Below, piece by piece: positions 12,598-22,596 of a stretch of 64,000 nt of DNA. The DNA lies in contig NZ_CP029331.1 in the NCBI RefSeq assembly GCF_003345255.1, forward strand, positions 2,790,001 to 2,854,000, in the 5' to 3' direction. The stretch is from Pseudothauera hydrothermalis (GTDB lineage Bacteria; Pseudomonadota; Gammaproteobacteria; Burkholderiales; Rhodocyclaceae). Within the stretch, counting starts at the first letter, position 1; the number at the start of each line of letters is the position of its first letter. The notes under the pieces are model-generated. The model was not told the DNA's origin. It ran no database searches and was given only the letters and a program-made list of their open reading frames with translations. Position numbers and translations under genes: made by a program.

Positions 12598-13368
12598 TTA
12601 CAGGGTTTTGACCCGCTCGATCATTTCTTGCGCAAAGGCCATGTAGGCTTGCGCGCCCTTGGCCGTGCGGTCGAACACCACACCGGGAATGCCGTGGCTG
12701 GGCGCTTCGGCCAGGCGCACGTTACGCGGCACGATGGCCTGGAACACTTTGTCGCCAAAATGGCTCTCCAACTGCGCAGAGACCTGTTGCTGCAAGGTTA
12801 CGCGTGGATCGAACATTACTCTGAGCAGACCGATGATCTTCAGGTCGCGGTTGAGGTTGGCGTGCACTTTTTTGATGGTATTGACCAGGTCGGACAAGCC
12901 TTCCAGCGCGTAGTATTCGCACTGCATCGGGATGATCACGCCATGGGCGGCGCACAACCCGTTGAGGGTGAGCATCGACAGCGAAGGCGGACAATCGACA
13001 AGCACAAAGTCATAGTCCCGATCGAACGCCGCGAGCGCATCGCGCAGGCGGTTCTCGCGCCGCGCCAGGTCAACCAGCTCCACTTCGGCCCCGGCCAAAT
13101 CGCGGTTGGCGGGCAACACGTCGAAGCCACCGGTCGGCGACGCCGCACGCGCTTGGTCCAGTGTGGCCAGTCCGACCAACAGGTGATACACCGACTTATC
13201 CAGCGTGCGTTTGTCCACGCCACTGCCCATGGTGGCGTTGCCTTGCGGATCGAGGTCGACCAGCAGCGTGCGCTGACCTGCCAGATGCAAAGCCGCGGCC
13301 AGATTCACGCAGGTGGTGGTCTTACCGACCCCGCCTTTCTGGTTGGCAACACAGAAAATGCGAGCCAT
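12598..13368 (-). CDS. parA: Chromosome partitioning ATPase ParA
   Basis: ParA/Soj ATPase of 256 residues. The deviant Walker A motif KGGVGKTT is at residues 11-18, with LVDLDPQGNATMGSG (A'), and VLVDCPPSLSMLTLNGL (Walker B region). It lacks an N-terminal DNA-binding extension, as is typical of chromosomal ParA. It directly abuts rsmG in the order mnmG-rsmG-parA-parB found near oriC in many proteobacteria. Confidence 0.97.
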   Translation of the reverse strand: MARIFCVANQKGGVGKTTTCVNLAAALHLAGQRTLLVDLDPQGNATMGSGVDKRTLDKSVYHLLVGLATLDQARAASPTGGFDVLPANRDLAGAEVELVDLARRENRLRDALAAFDRDYDFVLVDCPPSLSMLTLNGLCAAHGVIIPMQCEYYALEGLSDLVNTIKKVHANLNRDLKIIGLLRVMFDPRVTLQQQVSAQLESHFGDKVFQAIVPRNVRLAEAPSHGIPGVVFDRTAKGAQAYMAFAQEMIERVKTL

Positions 13369-14028
13369 TCAATCCCCTTTGTGCTCCATGCCATCCCTTT
13401 TCAGGATGATCAGATGGCGCGCTGCCTGCAGCCCCGGCACAGCCAGCGGTACGACCCGATCGACACGCCAACCCGCCGGCAGGCGGGCGATTTCATCCTC
13501 AGGATAGACTCCCTTCATTGCCATCATGCGGCCGTCCGGTGCGAGCAGCGCACCGGCCAACTCGACAAACCGCGCCAGATCTGCAAACGCGCGCGAGATC
13601 ACGGCAGCGAAGGGTGGCGCGGAGGCGAGTTTTTCCACCCGGGCGTTTTCGGGGCGAAAATTGTCCAGTCCGAGTTCGATTTTGGCTTGTTGCTGAAAAG
13701 CCGCTTTCTTGTTGACCGCCTCCACCGACACGACGTGCAGGTCGGCGCGCGCAATCGCCAGCGCAATGCCAGGCAATCCCCCTCCAGAACCAATGTCGGC
13801 CAACCGCCCGATACCCTCCAGATACGGCAGCACTGCAAGCGAATCGAGCAAGTGGTGGGTAATCACCTCTTGCGGCGTGCGGATCGCAGTAAGGTTATAG
13901 ACCGTATTCCACTTGAGCAGCAGTTCGCCAAAAGCCAGCAGCCGGTCTTGTGTGTGCGCCGGCAACGCGAGGCCGAGCGCAGACAGACCTGCGGCCAGCC
14001 GATCTCGGTAAGGGGCGAGCGCGCTCAT
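13369..14028 (-). CDS. rsmG: 16S rRNA (guanine527-N7)-methyltransferase RsmG
   Basis: SAM-dependent 16S rRNA methyltransferase (GidB) of 219 residues. The SAM loop [17 protein letters not shown] and upstream family motif [21 protein letters not shown] are intact. Its start overlaps the mnmG stop by 4 bp (ATGA), so the two are translationally coupled. Loss of this enzyme gives low-level streptomycin resistance in other bacteria. Confidence 0.96.
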   Translation of the reverse strand: MSALAPYRDRLAAGLSALGLALPAHTQDRLLAFGELLLKWNTVYNLTAIRTPQEVITHHLLDSLAVLPYLEGIGRLADIGSGGGLPGIALAIARADLHVVSVEAVNKKAAFQQQAKIELGLDNFRPENARVEKLASAPPFAAVISRAFADLARFVELAGALLAPDGRMMAMKGVYPEDEIARLPAGWRVDRVVPLAVPGLQAARHLIILKRDGMEHKGD

Positions 14029-15938
14029 GCGCGCTTGCGCCTGTCATCGACGTTGCGGCTGACCGCTTCATGGCGTTTGAGCCACACCAGCAGCAACGAG
14101 ATGGCCGCCGGGGTTACCCCCTGGATGCGGCTGGCCTGGCCGATGGTCTCGGGCCGGCCGGCGGTGAGCTTTTGCTGCACTTCCTTGGACAGGCCGCGCA
14201 CCTGGGTGTAATCCAGATCGGCCGGCAGACGGATGTTCTCAGCCTCCAGTTGTTTGGCCACTTCGTCCTGTTGGCGGTCGATGTAGCCCTGGTACTTGGC
14301 CGCGATTTCGATTTGCTCGATGACCTGCGGATCGGTTTCCGGTGCTTGCGGCGCGCCGGGCAGGCTCATGAGATCGAGATAGCGGGTCTCGGGGCGGCGC
14401 AAAAGCTCGAAGTAGCGTTGCTCCCGCTCCAGCGCCTTGCCCAACACACGCTCCTGGTCGGCCAGCGGAATCTGCTCGGGGCGCGCCCAGGCGGCCTTGA
14501 GCTTAGCGGTGCCGCGTTCGATCGCCTCACGCTTGGCGCAAAAAGCCGCCCAGCGGATATCGTCGACCAAGCCCAATTCGCGCCCTTTTTCGGTGAGCCG
14601 CAGATCGGCGTTATCCTCGCGCAACTGCAAGCGGTATTCGGCGCGCGAGGTAAACATCCGGTAAGGCTCGGACACCCCGCGGGTGATCAGATCATCGACC
14701 AGCACCCCCAGATAGGCTTCGTCCCGGCGCGGGCACCATGGCTCGCGTCCGGCCACCTGCAGCGCAGCGTTCGCGCCGGCCAGCAGCCCTTGGGCAGCGG
14801 CTTCCTCGTAGCCGGTGGTACCGTTGATCTGCCCGGCAAAAAACAGCCCGGCAATCGACTTGGTTTCCAGCGAGCTTTTGAGATGGCGCGGATCGAAATA
14901 ATCGTACTCGATGGCGTAACCGGGACGCAGGATATGGGCGTTCTCCAGGCCGCGAATCGAACGCACGATCTCGAGTTGCACATCGAAAGGCAGCGAGGTG
15001 GAAATGCCGTTCGGATAGATTTCGTGCGTCTGCAGACCTTCCGGTTCGAGAAAAATATTGTGGCTGTCACGGTCGGCAAAGCGGTGGATTTTGTCCTCGA
15101 TCGACGGACAATAGCGCGGCCCCACGCCTTCGATCACCCCGGAATACATCGGCGAGCGGTCCAGATTGGCGCGGATGATGTCGTGGGTACGCCGGTTGGT
15201 TTGCGTCATCCAGCACGACAACTGGCGCGGGTGCTGGGCGGCCGAGCCAAGGAAGCTGAACACCGGCACCGGATCGTCGCCCGGCTGCTCGGTCATGACC
15301 GAAAAATCGATGGTGCGCGCATCCAGTCGCGGCGGCGTGCCGGTCTTGAGCCGCCCCTGCGGCAGCTTCAGCTCTTTGAGCCGCGCCGCCAAGGAAATCG
15401 CTGGCGGATCGCCGGCACGGCCCGCGGCGTAATGTTGCAGGCCGACGTGAATCAACCCGTTGAGGAAGGTTCCCGCGGTCAGCACCACCGCGGGCGCCTC
15501 GAAGCGCAAGCCGATTTGGGTGACCACGCCGGTGACCCGATCGCCGGTCACGGTCAGATCATCCACCGCCTGCTGGAACAGCCACAGATTTTGCTGATTT
15601 TCCAGGCGATGGCGGATCGCTGCCTTGTACAGTACGCGATCGGCCTGAGCGCGGGTGGCGCGCACCGCCGGCCCCTTGGAGGCGTTGAGAATGCGAAACT
15701 GAATGCCCGCCTCGTCGGTGGCCGCGGCCATCGCCCCACCCAAAGCATCGACCTCCTTGACCAGATGCCCCTTGCCGATGCCGCCAATCGACGGGTTGCA
15801 GCTCATCTGCCCCAGGGTTTCAATGTTGTGGGTCAGCAAAAGCGTCGCGGCACCCATACGCGCCGCGGCCAGCGCGGCTTCGGTTCCGGCATGACCGCCG
15901 CCGACCACGATGACATCAAAACGGGAGGGATAGCGCAT
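14025..15938 (-). CDS. mnmG: tRNA uridine-5-carboxymethylaminomethyl(34) synthesis enzyme MnmG
   Basis: FAD-dependent tRNA-modifying enzyme (GidA) of 637 residues acting with MnmE on wobble uridine. The FAD-binding motif [19 protein letters not shown] is near residues 11-29; [20 protein letters not shown] and [11 protein letters not shown] are family signatures, and the C-terminal helical domain that binds MnmE is complete. AGGAG lies 8 bp before the ATG. First gene of the mnmG-rsmG-parAB group. Confidence 0.98.
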   Translation of the reverse strand: MRYPSRFDVIVVGGGHAGTEAALAAARMGAATLLLTHNIETLGQMSCNPSIGGIGKGHLVKEVDALGGAMAAATDEAGIQFRILNASKGPAVRATRAQADRVLYKAAIRHRLENQQNLWLFQQAVDDLTVTGDRVTGVVTQIGLRFEAPAVVLTAGTFLNGLIHVGLQHYAAGRAGDPPAISLAARLKELKLPQGRLKTGTPPRLDARTIDFSVMTEQPGDDPVPVFSFLGSAAQHPRQLSCWMTQTNRRTHDIIRANLDRSPMYSGVIEGVGPRYCPSIEDKIHRFADRDSHNIFLEPEGLQTHEIYPNGISTSLPFDVQLEIVRSIRGLENAHILRPGYAIEYDYFDPRHLKSSLETKSIAGLFFAGQINGTTGYEEAAAQGLLAGANAALQVAGREPWCPRRDEAYLGVLVDDLITRGVSEPYRMFTSRAEYRLQLREDNADLRLTEKGRELGLVDDIRWAAFCAKREAIERGTAKLKAAWARPEQIPLADQERVLGKALEREQRYFELLRRPETRYLDLMSLPGAPQAPETDPQVIEQIEIAAKYQGYIDRQQDEVAKQLEAENIRLPADLDYTQVRGLSKEVQQKLTAGRPETIGQASRIQGVTPAAISLLLVWLKRHEAVSRNVDDRRKRA

Positions 15939-16020
15939 CGGGCGCTCCTCGAACGACTGAATCGGGAAAGGCGCCGGATTCTACGCCTTTGCCTCGCAAA
16001 AGCCTAGCGCACAATCGCCT

Positions 16021-16036
16021 TGTTTCACGAAATAAA
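16021..16036. other. Degenerate parS-like half site upstream of mnmG
   Basis: The left nine bases match the left part of the canonical parS palindrome exactly (TGTTTCACG), but the right half does not; total 12 of 16. A functional site would be expected close to parAB, which is why I record it. Confidence 0.2.
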
Positions 16037-16081
16037 CCTTTACGAACATTGGTTTAGGCGATTGCTCCGACAGCGCCCGAT

Positions 16082-17044
16082 TCAGCCCCGGCTGCCATCC
16101 GAGTGCGCGGACATTCTGTGCACCGCAACCACCACCCCCAGCACCAGCAGCACGATGCCCACCAGGGTCACCGGCGCGGGCCAGGCTGCGCGCAACAGAA
16201 ACGCATAAGTCAGCGCCGCCAGCGTTTCGAACACGATCAACTGGCCGGCCAGCGCGGTCGGCAGGCGCTGGCTGGCCTGATTCCAGCACAAGGTGCCCGC
16301 CCACGAGGCCAGCAAGCCGATCGCACACATCAAACCGATGAAAAACCCCGGCCGCGGACCGAACGGCATCGGAAACTGCGCCCCACCCAAGGCCATGCCG
16401 CCCCACAACAGGGCATAGCCGGCAAGCGCCAACGGCAAGGTCGCCACGCCTTGCGCGGTGGCCCACGCACGCGGGCTGCGGTCCGGGTGCGCGCGCAGCC
16501 ACTGCGCGTTGCGCAGCGGATACCAAGTCCAACACAGCAGCGCCCCCACTGCCAGCAGCGCCCCGAACGCATAATCGGCCGGATCGGCCGACGCATCGGC
16601 CCGCAGCGCGGCCAGTTCGACCTGATTGACGCAGGCAATGCCGCTCGCAATCAGCGTCAGCGGCAAAGCCAGCCGCGCCCATGGCAAGCGGCCGTCGCGC
16701 GCCCCTTGGCGCAGGTTGGCGCATACCGCGATGACCACCGGCAGCGTGCCGATGATCATCGTCGGCAGCGGTCCGCCGGCGCGCTGGATGGCGCTCGAAA
16801 GGCACAAGTAATACAGCAGGTTGCCGATTGCGGCGAGCTTGAGCGCCTCCACCCAATCGGCGCGGGTGAGCCGCGCCAGCGCGCGGCGGTCTGCCCAGGC
16901 CAGCGGCAGGGCAATCAGGCCGAAGGCAAAGTAACGCCCCACCGACTGCAGCGCACCAGGATACTCGGGCAGCAACAGCGGGCCGACGAATACCAGCCCC
17001 CACAGCAGCCCGGCTGCGAGTGCGTAAAGAATTCCGATCCACAT
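16082..17044 (-). CDS. EamA/DMT-family transporter
   Basis: Integral membrane protein of 320 residues with about ten hydrophobic helices in two EamA repeats (LYALAAGLLWGLVFVGPLLL at the start, LIVFETLAALTYAFLLRAAW late). The DMT superfamily mostly exports amino acids or other metabolites; the substrate cannot be read from sequence. An AraC-type regulator lies 125 bp upstream on the same strand and may control it. The C-terminus is short and basic. Confidence 0.85.
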   Translation of the reverse strand: MWIGILYALAAGLLWGLVFVGPLLLPEYPGALQSVGRYFAFGLIALPLAWADRRALARLTRADWVEALKLAAIGNLLYYLCLSSAIQRAGGPLPTMIIGTLPVVIAVCANLRQGARDGRLPWARLALPLTLIASGIACVNQVELAALRADASADPADYAFGALLAVGALLCWTWYPLRNAQWLRAHPDRSPRAWATAQGVATLPLALAGYALLWGGMALGGAQFPMPFGPRPGFFIGLMCAIGLLASWAGTLCWNQASQRLPTALAGQLIVFETLAALTYAFLLRAAWPAPVTLVGIVLLVLGVVVAVHRMSAHSDGSRG

Positions 17045-17169
17045 GAGGCCGGCAGTGTGGCCGCGTCAGCGGCGCTCGTCTTGAACAGGATTGCGCTTGG
17101 AGGACGGTGCGCAGCTTTCGGTGGCACACACCCTGGGGGCACCACCACTATGTTGCGGCGGCCGCCGAT

Positions 17170-17997
17170 TCAGGTGCCGCGCACCTGACGCTGGTAACGC
17201 GCCGGAGTAACCCCGTAGCGCCGCGCGAAGGCACGGGTCAGATGGGCCTGATCGCTCAATCCGGTGGCCGCGGCCACCTCGGCTGGCGGCTTGCCGGCAG
17301 CGAGCTGGCGCTTGGCTTCGGCTAGACGCAACGCCATCAGCATCTGCTGCGGGGTGACGTGGTAGTGCGCGCGAAAGCTGCGCAGAAAATGCCACGGGCT
17401 CAACCCGGCCACCGCAGCCAACTCCTCCAGCGTGATGCGTTCGGCAAGTTGGGCGCGCAAGTACTCCAACACCGGCGCAAAGCGCGGCGCGCCACCCCGC
17501 TGTACGGCGCGGCCGATACGCGCCTGGGGGCGGAACACGCTAAGCAGCTCGGCCAATAGACTGTCAAAAGCCAACGGCTCGCGGGCAGTCCATAGCGCCT
17601 CGAGCAACGCGGTGGCACGCTGCGCGGCGGCTGCATCCTCGCACACCGCGTCGCCAAACCACCAACTACCCTCGCCACTGATCTCCTCGACCACCTGGGC
17701 ATCCAAATAAAGCATGCGGTAACGCCAGCCGGTTGCGGTCTCGGCCCGCCCGGTGTGAAGTTCGTCGGGATTCATATGCACCAGCGAGCCGGCTGGTGCG
17801 AGCACCTCGGCGCCGCGGTAGCGGAAGCGTTCGACCCCGGTTTCGATGGCGCCCAAGCCAAAGCCATCGTGACTATGCGGCTCAAAAGCGTGACGCACGA
17901 TATGGGCGCGATAGCACTCCACCCCCTTGCGGTGGGCCGGGCGGAAAAAGCGCGCGGTGTCGCGCGCATCGTCGAAAACTTCAGGCACGCCTTGCAT
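17170..17997 (-). CDS. AraC-family transcriptional regulator
   Basis: Regulator of 275 residues. The N-terminal cupin-like effector domain (about 15-165) includes PHSHDGFGLGAIETG and VHMNPDELHTG. The C-terminal double helix-turn-helix (about 175-275) includes ITLEELAAVAGLSPWHFLRS and the family signature AAATGLSDQAHLTRAFARRY. I chose the ATG at 17997; the frame is open further upstream but that part resembles an antisense shadow of the Lrp gene. It probably regulates the downstream DMT transporter, inferred from orientation only. Confidence 0.88.
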   Translation of the reverse strand: MQGVPEVFDDARDTARFFRPAHRKGVECYRAHIVRHAFEPHSHDGFGLGAIETGVERFRYRGAEVLAPAGSLVHMNPDELHTGRAETATGWRYRMLYLDAQVVEEISGEGSWWFGDAVCEDAAAAQRATALLEALWTAREPLAFDSLLAELLSVFRPQARIGRAVQRGGAPRFAPVLEYLRAQLAERITLEELAAVAGLSPWHFLRSFRAHYHVTPQQMLMALRLAEAKRQLAAGKPPAEVAAATGLSDQAHLTRAFARRYGVTPARYQRQVRGT

Positions 17998-18035
17998 GGC
18001 TGCGAACTTAGCATGAGCCAGCACGCAGCGGACGG

Positions 18036-18518
18036 TCAGCTCTGCGGCAACGGCAACGCGGTGTGGTCCAACACGCGACGCAGCACGAAGCTCGAATGCA
18101 CGCCGGTCACCCCGGGAATGCGGGTGATGCGCTGCAGCAGCAGCTCTTGATAGGCATCCATGTCGGCCACCACGACCTTGAGCTGGTAGTCGGCATCCTG
18201 CCCGGTAATCAGCAGACATTCGAGCACCTCGGCAATGGCGGCCACCTCGGCCTCGAAGCGGTCGAAACGCTCTGGGGTGTGGCGGTCCATGGAGATGTGG
18301 ATCAGCGCCATCAGGGTCAGACCCAGCTTCTTGGCATCGAGCAGCGCCCGGTAGCCAGTGATCAATCCGGATTCTTCCAGCGCACGCACCCGGCGCAGGC
18401 AGGACGAGGGCGACAGCGCCACCCGCTCGGCCAGATCCTGGTTGCTGATCCGCCCATCCTGCTGCAACAGCTCGAGGATCTGGCGGTCGTAGCGGTCCAA
18501 TTGCAGCTTGTTGGTCAT
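18036..18518 (-). CDS. Lrp/AsnC-family transcriptional regulator
   Basis: 160-residue Lrp-type regulator. The N-terminal helix-turn-helix contains LDRYDRQILELLQQDGRISN and ALSPSSCLRRVRALEESGLI; the C-terminal RAM/AsnC effector domain contains LECLLITGQDADYQLKVVV and GVTGVHSSFVLRRV. The ATG at 18518 is preferred; a GTG four codons upstream is possible. It is divergent from the 2-isopropylmalate synthase gene across an AT-rich 160-bp gap, suggesting control of leucine synthesis by amino acid availability (inference). Confidence 0.92.
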   Translation of the reverse strand: MTNKLQLDRYDRQILELLQQDGRISNQDLAERVALSPSSCLRRVRALEESGLITGYRALLDAKKLGLTLMALIHISMDRHTPERFDRFEAEVAAIAEVLECLLITGQDADYQLKVVVADMDAYQELLLQRITRIPGVTGVHSSFVLRRVLDHTALPLPQS

Positions 18519-18678
18519 TCGAATCACCACACTGCAGTAAATTTCGATTTAATCTATTGTTTTGCAATATTGTGCCAAAAATCGCGTCATCGCAGCGCAA
18601 CAACGCAATCTTCCACCGAGCCCACTCGCCTAAGATTTCTCTATTGCAGATTCAGCACTAAATCCTCGGAGTGCCGCC

Positions 18679-20385
18679 ATGATGTTGTCCGACCCGTCCG
18701 CAAAGTACCGCCCTTTCTCGGCCATCGCGTTGGTCGACCGTCAGTGGCCGAACAAGGTCATCGCGCGGCCGCCGATTTGGTTGAGCACCGATCTGCGCGA
18801 CGGCAACCAGGCGCTGTTCGAACCGATGAACGTCGAGCGCAAGATGCGCATGTTCCGCACCGTGTGCGGGATCGGCTTCAAGGAGATCGAAGTCGGTTTT
18901 CCGTCGGCCTCGCAAACCGACTTCGACTTCGTTCGCCACCTGATCGAAGGCGGCCACATCCCCGCAGATGTCACCATCCAGGTGCTCACCCAGGCGCGCG
19001 AGGACCTCATCCGCCGCACCCTGGAATCGGTACGCGGCGCGCGCCGGGCCATCGTGCACGTCTATAACGCCACCTCGCCAACCTTCCGCACACTGGTGTT
19101 CAACATGGACAAACCGCAGGTGGTCGCGCTGGCGGTGTCCGCGGTGCGTTTGATCAAGCAGCTCGGCGAAGCGATGCGCGCCGAATGCGGCACCGAGATT
19201 GCCCTCGAATACAGCCCGGAGACTTTCTCGGCCACCGAGCTCGAGTTCGCCAAGGAAGTCTGCGACGCGGTGACCGCCGAATGGGGCGCCACGCCTTCCA
19301 ACAAAGTCATCCTCAACCTGCCGGCCACGGTGGAAGTGGCCACGCCCAACGTGTATGCCGACCAGGTCGAGTGGATGCACCGCCACCTTGCGCGGCGCGA
19401 CAGCGTGGTGCTTTCGCTCCACCCGCACAACGACCGCGGCACCGGTGTAGCCGCCGCCGAACTTGGCATGATGGCTGGCGCCGACCGGGTCGAAGGCTGT
19501 CTCTTTGGCAACGGCGAGCGCACCGGCAACGTGGACCTCGTCACGCTGGCGCTCAATCTCTACACCCAGGGCATCCACCCCGGGCTCGATTTCTCCGACA
19601 TCAACGCAGTAGCGCGCACCGTCGAGCACTGCAACCAGTTGCCCATCCACCCCCGCCACCCCTATGTGGGGGATCTCGTGTTCACGGCCTTCTCTGGCTC
19701 CCACCAGGACGCCATCAAGAAGGGTTTCGCCGCCCAAAAGGCCGGCGCCCCGTGGAACGTACCCTATCTGCCGATCGACCCGGCCGATCTGGGCCGCAGT
19801 TACGACTCGGTGATCCGCGTCAACAGCCAGTCCGGCAAGGGCGGCATCGCCTACCTGCTGGAAACCGAGTACGGCATCGTCATGCCGCGCCGCCTGCAGG
19901 TGGAGTTCTCGCGTGAGGTGCAGAAAGTCACCGATGCCACCGGCACCGAAATGAGCGCAGCGGCGATCTGGGCGCTGTTTAGCGCCACCTATCTCGACAC
20001 CGTGGAGCCGGTGCGCTACGTCGAGCACCACCTCTTCGAGCACGGCGCAGCGCAGGGCATCCGCCTGGTGGTGGAGATCGCCGGCACCCGCCACCTCTTG
20101 GTGAGCGAAGGCAACGGACCGATCGACGCCGCAGTGCATGCGCTGCAAGGCGCCGGCATCCACATCACCGTGCGCAGCTTTGAAGAGCGTTCGCTCGCCC
20201 CCAGCCATGACGCCGGCGAGGCGCGCGCCTGTGCGTTCGTGGAACTGGCCGCGCCGGGCCGCGGCGACTGCTACGGTGTGGGGCTGGACGGCAACATCGT
20301 CACCGCCTCGATCCGCGCCATCGTCAGCGGGCTAAACCGCCTGGGGCTGGCACTTGGCGCCGACGGCCAAAGCCTTGCCGCCTGA
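18679..20385 (+). CDS. leuA: 2-isopropylmalate synthase, long form
   Basis: Claisen-condensing enzyme joining acetyl-CoA and 2-oxoisovalerate in leucine synthesis, 568 residues. The DRE-TIM barrel has [15 protein letters not shown] (metal-binding Asp), the metal-binding HxH in [12 protein letters not shown] and the signature [13 protein letters not shown]; a C-terminal LeuA dimer/regulatory domain spans about residues 430-560. Length and sequence correspond to the longer LeuA type found in actinobacteria and many proteobacteria. Start is the first of two tandem ATGs (18679/18682) after CTCGGAG. It is divergent from an Lrp-type regulator. Confidence 0.94.
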   Translation: MMLSDPSAKYRPFSAIALVDRQWPNKVIARPPIWLSTDLRDGNQALFEPMNVERKMRMFRTVCGIGFKEIEVGFPSASQTDFDFVRHLIEGGHIPADVTIQVLTQAREDLIRRTLESVRGARRAIVHVYNATSPTFRTLVFNMDKPQVVALAVSAVRLIKQLGEAMRAECGTEIALEYSPETFSATELEFAKEVCDAVTAEWGATPSNKVILNLPATVEVATPNVYADQVEWMHRHLARRDSVVLSLHPHNDRGTGVAAAELGMMAGADRVEGCLFGNGERTGNVDLVTLALNLYTQGIHPGLDFSDINAVARTVEHCNQLPIHPRHPYVGDLVFTAFSGSHQDAIKKGFAAQKAGAPWNVPYLPIDPADLGRSYDSVIRVNSQSGKGGIAYLLETEYGIVMPRRLQVEFSREVQKVTDATGTEMSAAAIWALFSATYLDTVEPVRYVEHHLFEHGAAQGIRLVVEIAGTRHLLVSEGNGPIDAAVHALQGAGIHITVRSFEERSLAPSHDAGEARACAFVELAAPGRGDCYGVGLDGNIVTASIRAIVSGLNRLGLALGADGQSLAA

Positions 20386-20469
20386 GCGTGCGCTTGCGTG
20401 CGCCGCACTTTGCCCGGACGCGGCCGGCGTGCAACACTGCGGGCTGTACCCAACCGTTCGCGTCACCCC

Positions 20470-21099
20470 ATGAACAAGACCATCGCCGTCGCCTTCACCG
20501 GCGCTTCCGGCATGCCCTACGGCATGCGGCTGGTCGACTGCCTGCTGGCGGCCGGCTGCCAGGTATGGCTGCTGTATTCGCAAGTCGCGCAGATCGTCGC
20601 CCGTCAGGAGATGGGCATCGAGCTGCCTTCGCGTCCGGCCGAACTCGAGGCGGCGCTGCGCGAGCGCTTCAAAGATGTCGACGGCCGCCTACGGGTGTTC
20701 GGCCGCGAGGAATGGTTCGCCCCGCCGGCCTCCGGCTCCAACCCACCGGACGCCATGGTGGTATGCCCGTGCACCATGGGCACGCTGGCGGCGATTGCCG
20801 CCGGTCTGGCGCAGAATCTGATCGAGCGCGCCGCCGACGTGGTCATCAAAGAAGGCCGCAAGCTGATATTGGTGCCGCGTGAGACACCGCTGTCCGCGCT
20901 GCATCTGGAGAACATGTTGCGCCTGGCGCGCCTGGGCGTGGTCATCCTGCCGCCCAGTCCGGGTTTTTACCACCACCCACAGCGCATCGACGATCTGGTG
21001 GATTTCGTGGTCGCGCGCATCCTCGACCAGCTGGGCGTCGCACACAGCCTGATGCCGCGCTGGGGCGAGGCCGGCGAGGAGGCCAATGATGAGCGCTGA
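20470..21099 (+). CDS. ubiX: Flavin prenyltransferase UbiX
   Basis: Makes prenylated FMN, the cofactor for the decarboxylase UbiD. 209 residues. The flavin-binding motif VAFTGASGMPYGMRL opens the protein, with VVCPCTMGTLAAIAAG in the middle and the family signature LVPRETPLSALHLENMLRL. The ATG at 20470 gives the standard N-terminus. Its stop overlaps the next gene by 14 bp, so the pair is co-transcribed. No ubiD is nearby. Confidence 0.95.
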   Translation: MNKTIAVAFTGASGMPYGMRLVDCLLAAGCQVWLLYSQVAQIVARQEMGIELPSRPAELEAALRERFKDVDGRLRVFGREEWFAPPASGSNPPDAMVVCPCTMGTLAAIAAGLAQNLIERAADVVIKEGRKLILVPRETPLSALHLENMLRLARLGVVILPPSPGFYHHPQRIDDLVDFVVARILDQLGVAHSLMPRWGEAGEEANDER

Positions 21100-21691
21100 C
21101 ACCGCGCGCCTGCCGCTGTTTCCGCTCAGCGCGGTATTGTTTCCCGACGGACTGCTGCCGCTACGCGTGTTCGAGGCGCGCTACATGGACATGACCGCAC
21201 GCTGCCTGCGCGAGCAATCGAGCTTCGGCGTATGCTTGATCGCCGCTGGGCAGGAAGTGGGGGCGCCGGCCGTACCCTGCGCGGTCGGCACTGAAGCCAC
21301 AATCGAGCAATGGGACATGCGCGAGACCGGCGTGCTGTCCATCCTGGTCCGCGGCGGGCGGCGTTTTCGCATCGAAGACCGCCACATTCAGCCCGACGGG
21401 CTGCTCACCGCCACGGTGCGCTGGCTACCCCCCGCGCCGTCACGCCCGGTGCCGGAGGCGCAGGCCGACATTCTGCCGCTGCTGGGCGCGATCGCTGCCG
21501 AGGTCGGCAACCCGCTGCCGGCGCCGCACCGCTTCGACGACGCCGCCTGGGTGGGCGCGCGTTATGCAGAGCTATTGCCGATTCCGCAGCGCGCCCGGCA
21601 AGCGTTGCTGGAGCTCGACGACGTAATCAGCCGGCTGGAAATCATTCAGCAGTATCTGCGCCAGCACGGGCTGCTAGGACGTGAGGGCTGA
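21086..21691 (+). CDS. LON substrate-binding domain protein
   Basis: Stand-alone LON N-terminal domain protein of 201 residues (RLPLFPLSAVLFPDGLLPLR, VFEARYMDM, SILVRGGRRFRIED) with a helical C-terminus. It has no protease or AAA+ domain. Such proteins are widespread in betaproteobacteria without an assigned function. Tandem ATGs at 21086/21089 overlap the end of ubiX. Confidence 0.87.
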   Translation: MMSADTARLPLFPLSAVLFPDGLLPLRVFEARYMDMTARCLREQSSFGVCLIAAGQEVGAPAVPCAVGTEATIEQWDMRETGVLSILVRGGRRFRIEDRHIQPDGLLTATVRWLPPAPSRPVPEAQADILPLLGAIAAEVGNPLPAPHRFDDAAWVGARYAELLPIPQRARQALLELDDVISRLEIIQQYLRQHGLLGREG

Positions 21692-21796
21692 CACGTCGTT
21701 GAAAAACGTCGCCCGGATGGCCCTTCGCAGCCGTTTATTCAAAGCCCTGCTGAAACCCTGCCAGCGCTTAGGCAGCCAACCGGTGCCCGTTCTGGA

Positions 21797-21812
21797 TTGA
21801 CGTTGACGTAAA
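21797..21812. promoter_or_regulatory. Candidate MerR-family (LiuR-like) operator upstream of azlCD
   Basis: TTGACGTTGACGTAAA is a near-perfect 16-bp palindrome of the TTnACGT..ACGTnAA type. As I recall it, this resembles the motif of LiuR, a MerR-family regulator of branched-chain amino acid catabolism. It lies 76 bp before azlC, in a 197-bp gap otherwise without recognisable genes. Confidence 0.4.
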
Positions 21813-21888
21813 CCCGGACTCTGCAAGGCCAGGCCGCGCTGCTATGCTCTTGGCTTTGCACACACGGTAGCATCGTAACTTTTACCCC

Positions 21889-22596
21889 ATGTTCAATGAA
21901 TCCTTCAGGCGCGGCGCCATTGAAGGCTGGCGCGCCTTTCTGCCCGTGTCGGTCGGCCTGATCCCCTGGGCGGTGGTGACCGGTGTGGCCATGCGCTCCA
22001 TCGGCCTCAGCCCGCTCGAAGCCATGGGCATGAACATCATCGTCTTTGCCGGTACCGCTCAGCTCGGCACCTTGCCGCTGATCGCTGCCGGTGCGCCGTT
22101 GTGGCTGCTGGTGCTCACCGCGCTGGTGCTCAACCTGCGCTTTGTAATCTTTTCCGCCGCGCTGGCGCCGGCCTTTGCCGGCTACTCGAAGCGCCGCCGC
22201 ACCCTTGCCAGCTATCTGCTGGTCGATGGGGTGTTCGCCGTGCTGTCCGAGCGCCTGCTGGCCGCGGACGATCCGCACTGGCGTTGGGGCTGCTACATCG
22301 CGCCTTCGGTCTGGTGCTGGGTGCTGTGGCAGCTGTTCGCACTGGTCGGCGTGCTCGGCGCCGGCGTGCTGCCGGCGGACTGGTCGCTGGAGTTTATGGC
22401 CACCATCGCGCTGATGGTGATGCTGGTGCCGATGAGCGCCACCCGGCCGATGCTGGTCGCCGCGCTCACCGGCGGTCTGGGCGCGGTGCTGCTGCGCGGG
22501 CTGCCGCTCAAGCTCGGCCTGATCGCCGGCATCCTGGCCGGCATTGCCGCCGGCTTTGCCGCAGAACACTGGCAGCAACGCAGGGGGCAGGCATGA
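21889..22596 (+). CDS. azlC: Branched-chain amino acid exporter large subunit AzlC
   Basis: Membrane protein of 235 residues, AzlC family: the N-terminal FRRGAIEGWRAFLPVSVGL and GMNIIVFAGTAQLGTLPLI segments are characteristic. It exports branched-chain amino acids (or analogues) together with AzlD, whose start overlaps the azlC stop (ATGA). A palindromic LiuR-like site lies upstream, which would fit branched-chain amino acid control. Confidence 0.92.
   Translation: MFNESFRRGAIEGWRAFLPVSVGLIPWAVVTGVAMRSIGLSPLEAMGMNIIVFAGTAQLGTLPLIAAGAPLWLLVLTALVLNLRFVIFSAALAPAFAGYSKRRRTLASYLLVDGVFAVLSERLLAADDPHWRWGCYIAPSVWCWVLWQLFALVGVLGAGVLPADWSLEFMATIALMVMLVPMSATRPMLVAALTGGLGAVLLRGLPLKLGLIAGILAGIAAGFAAEHWQQRRGQA

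Noticed and set aside
13950-16007. 685-codon open frame on the plus strand opposite mnmG
   Set aside because: mnmG on the minus strand is complete with FAD motifs; the opposite frame has no domain and is a shadow.
18658-20208. 516-codon open frame on the minus strand opposite the 2-isopropylmalate synthase gene
   Set aside because: The plus-strand enzyme is full length with intact catalytic motifs; the antisense frame shows no protein features.
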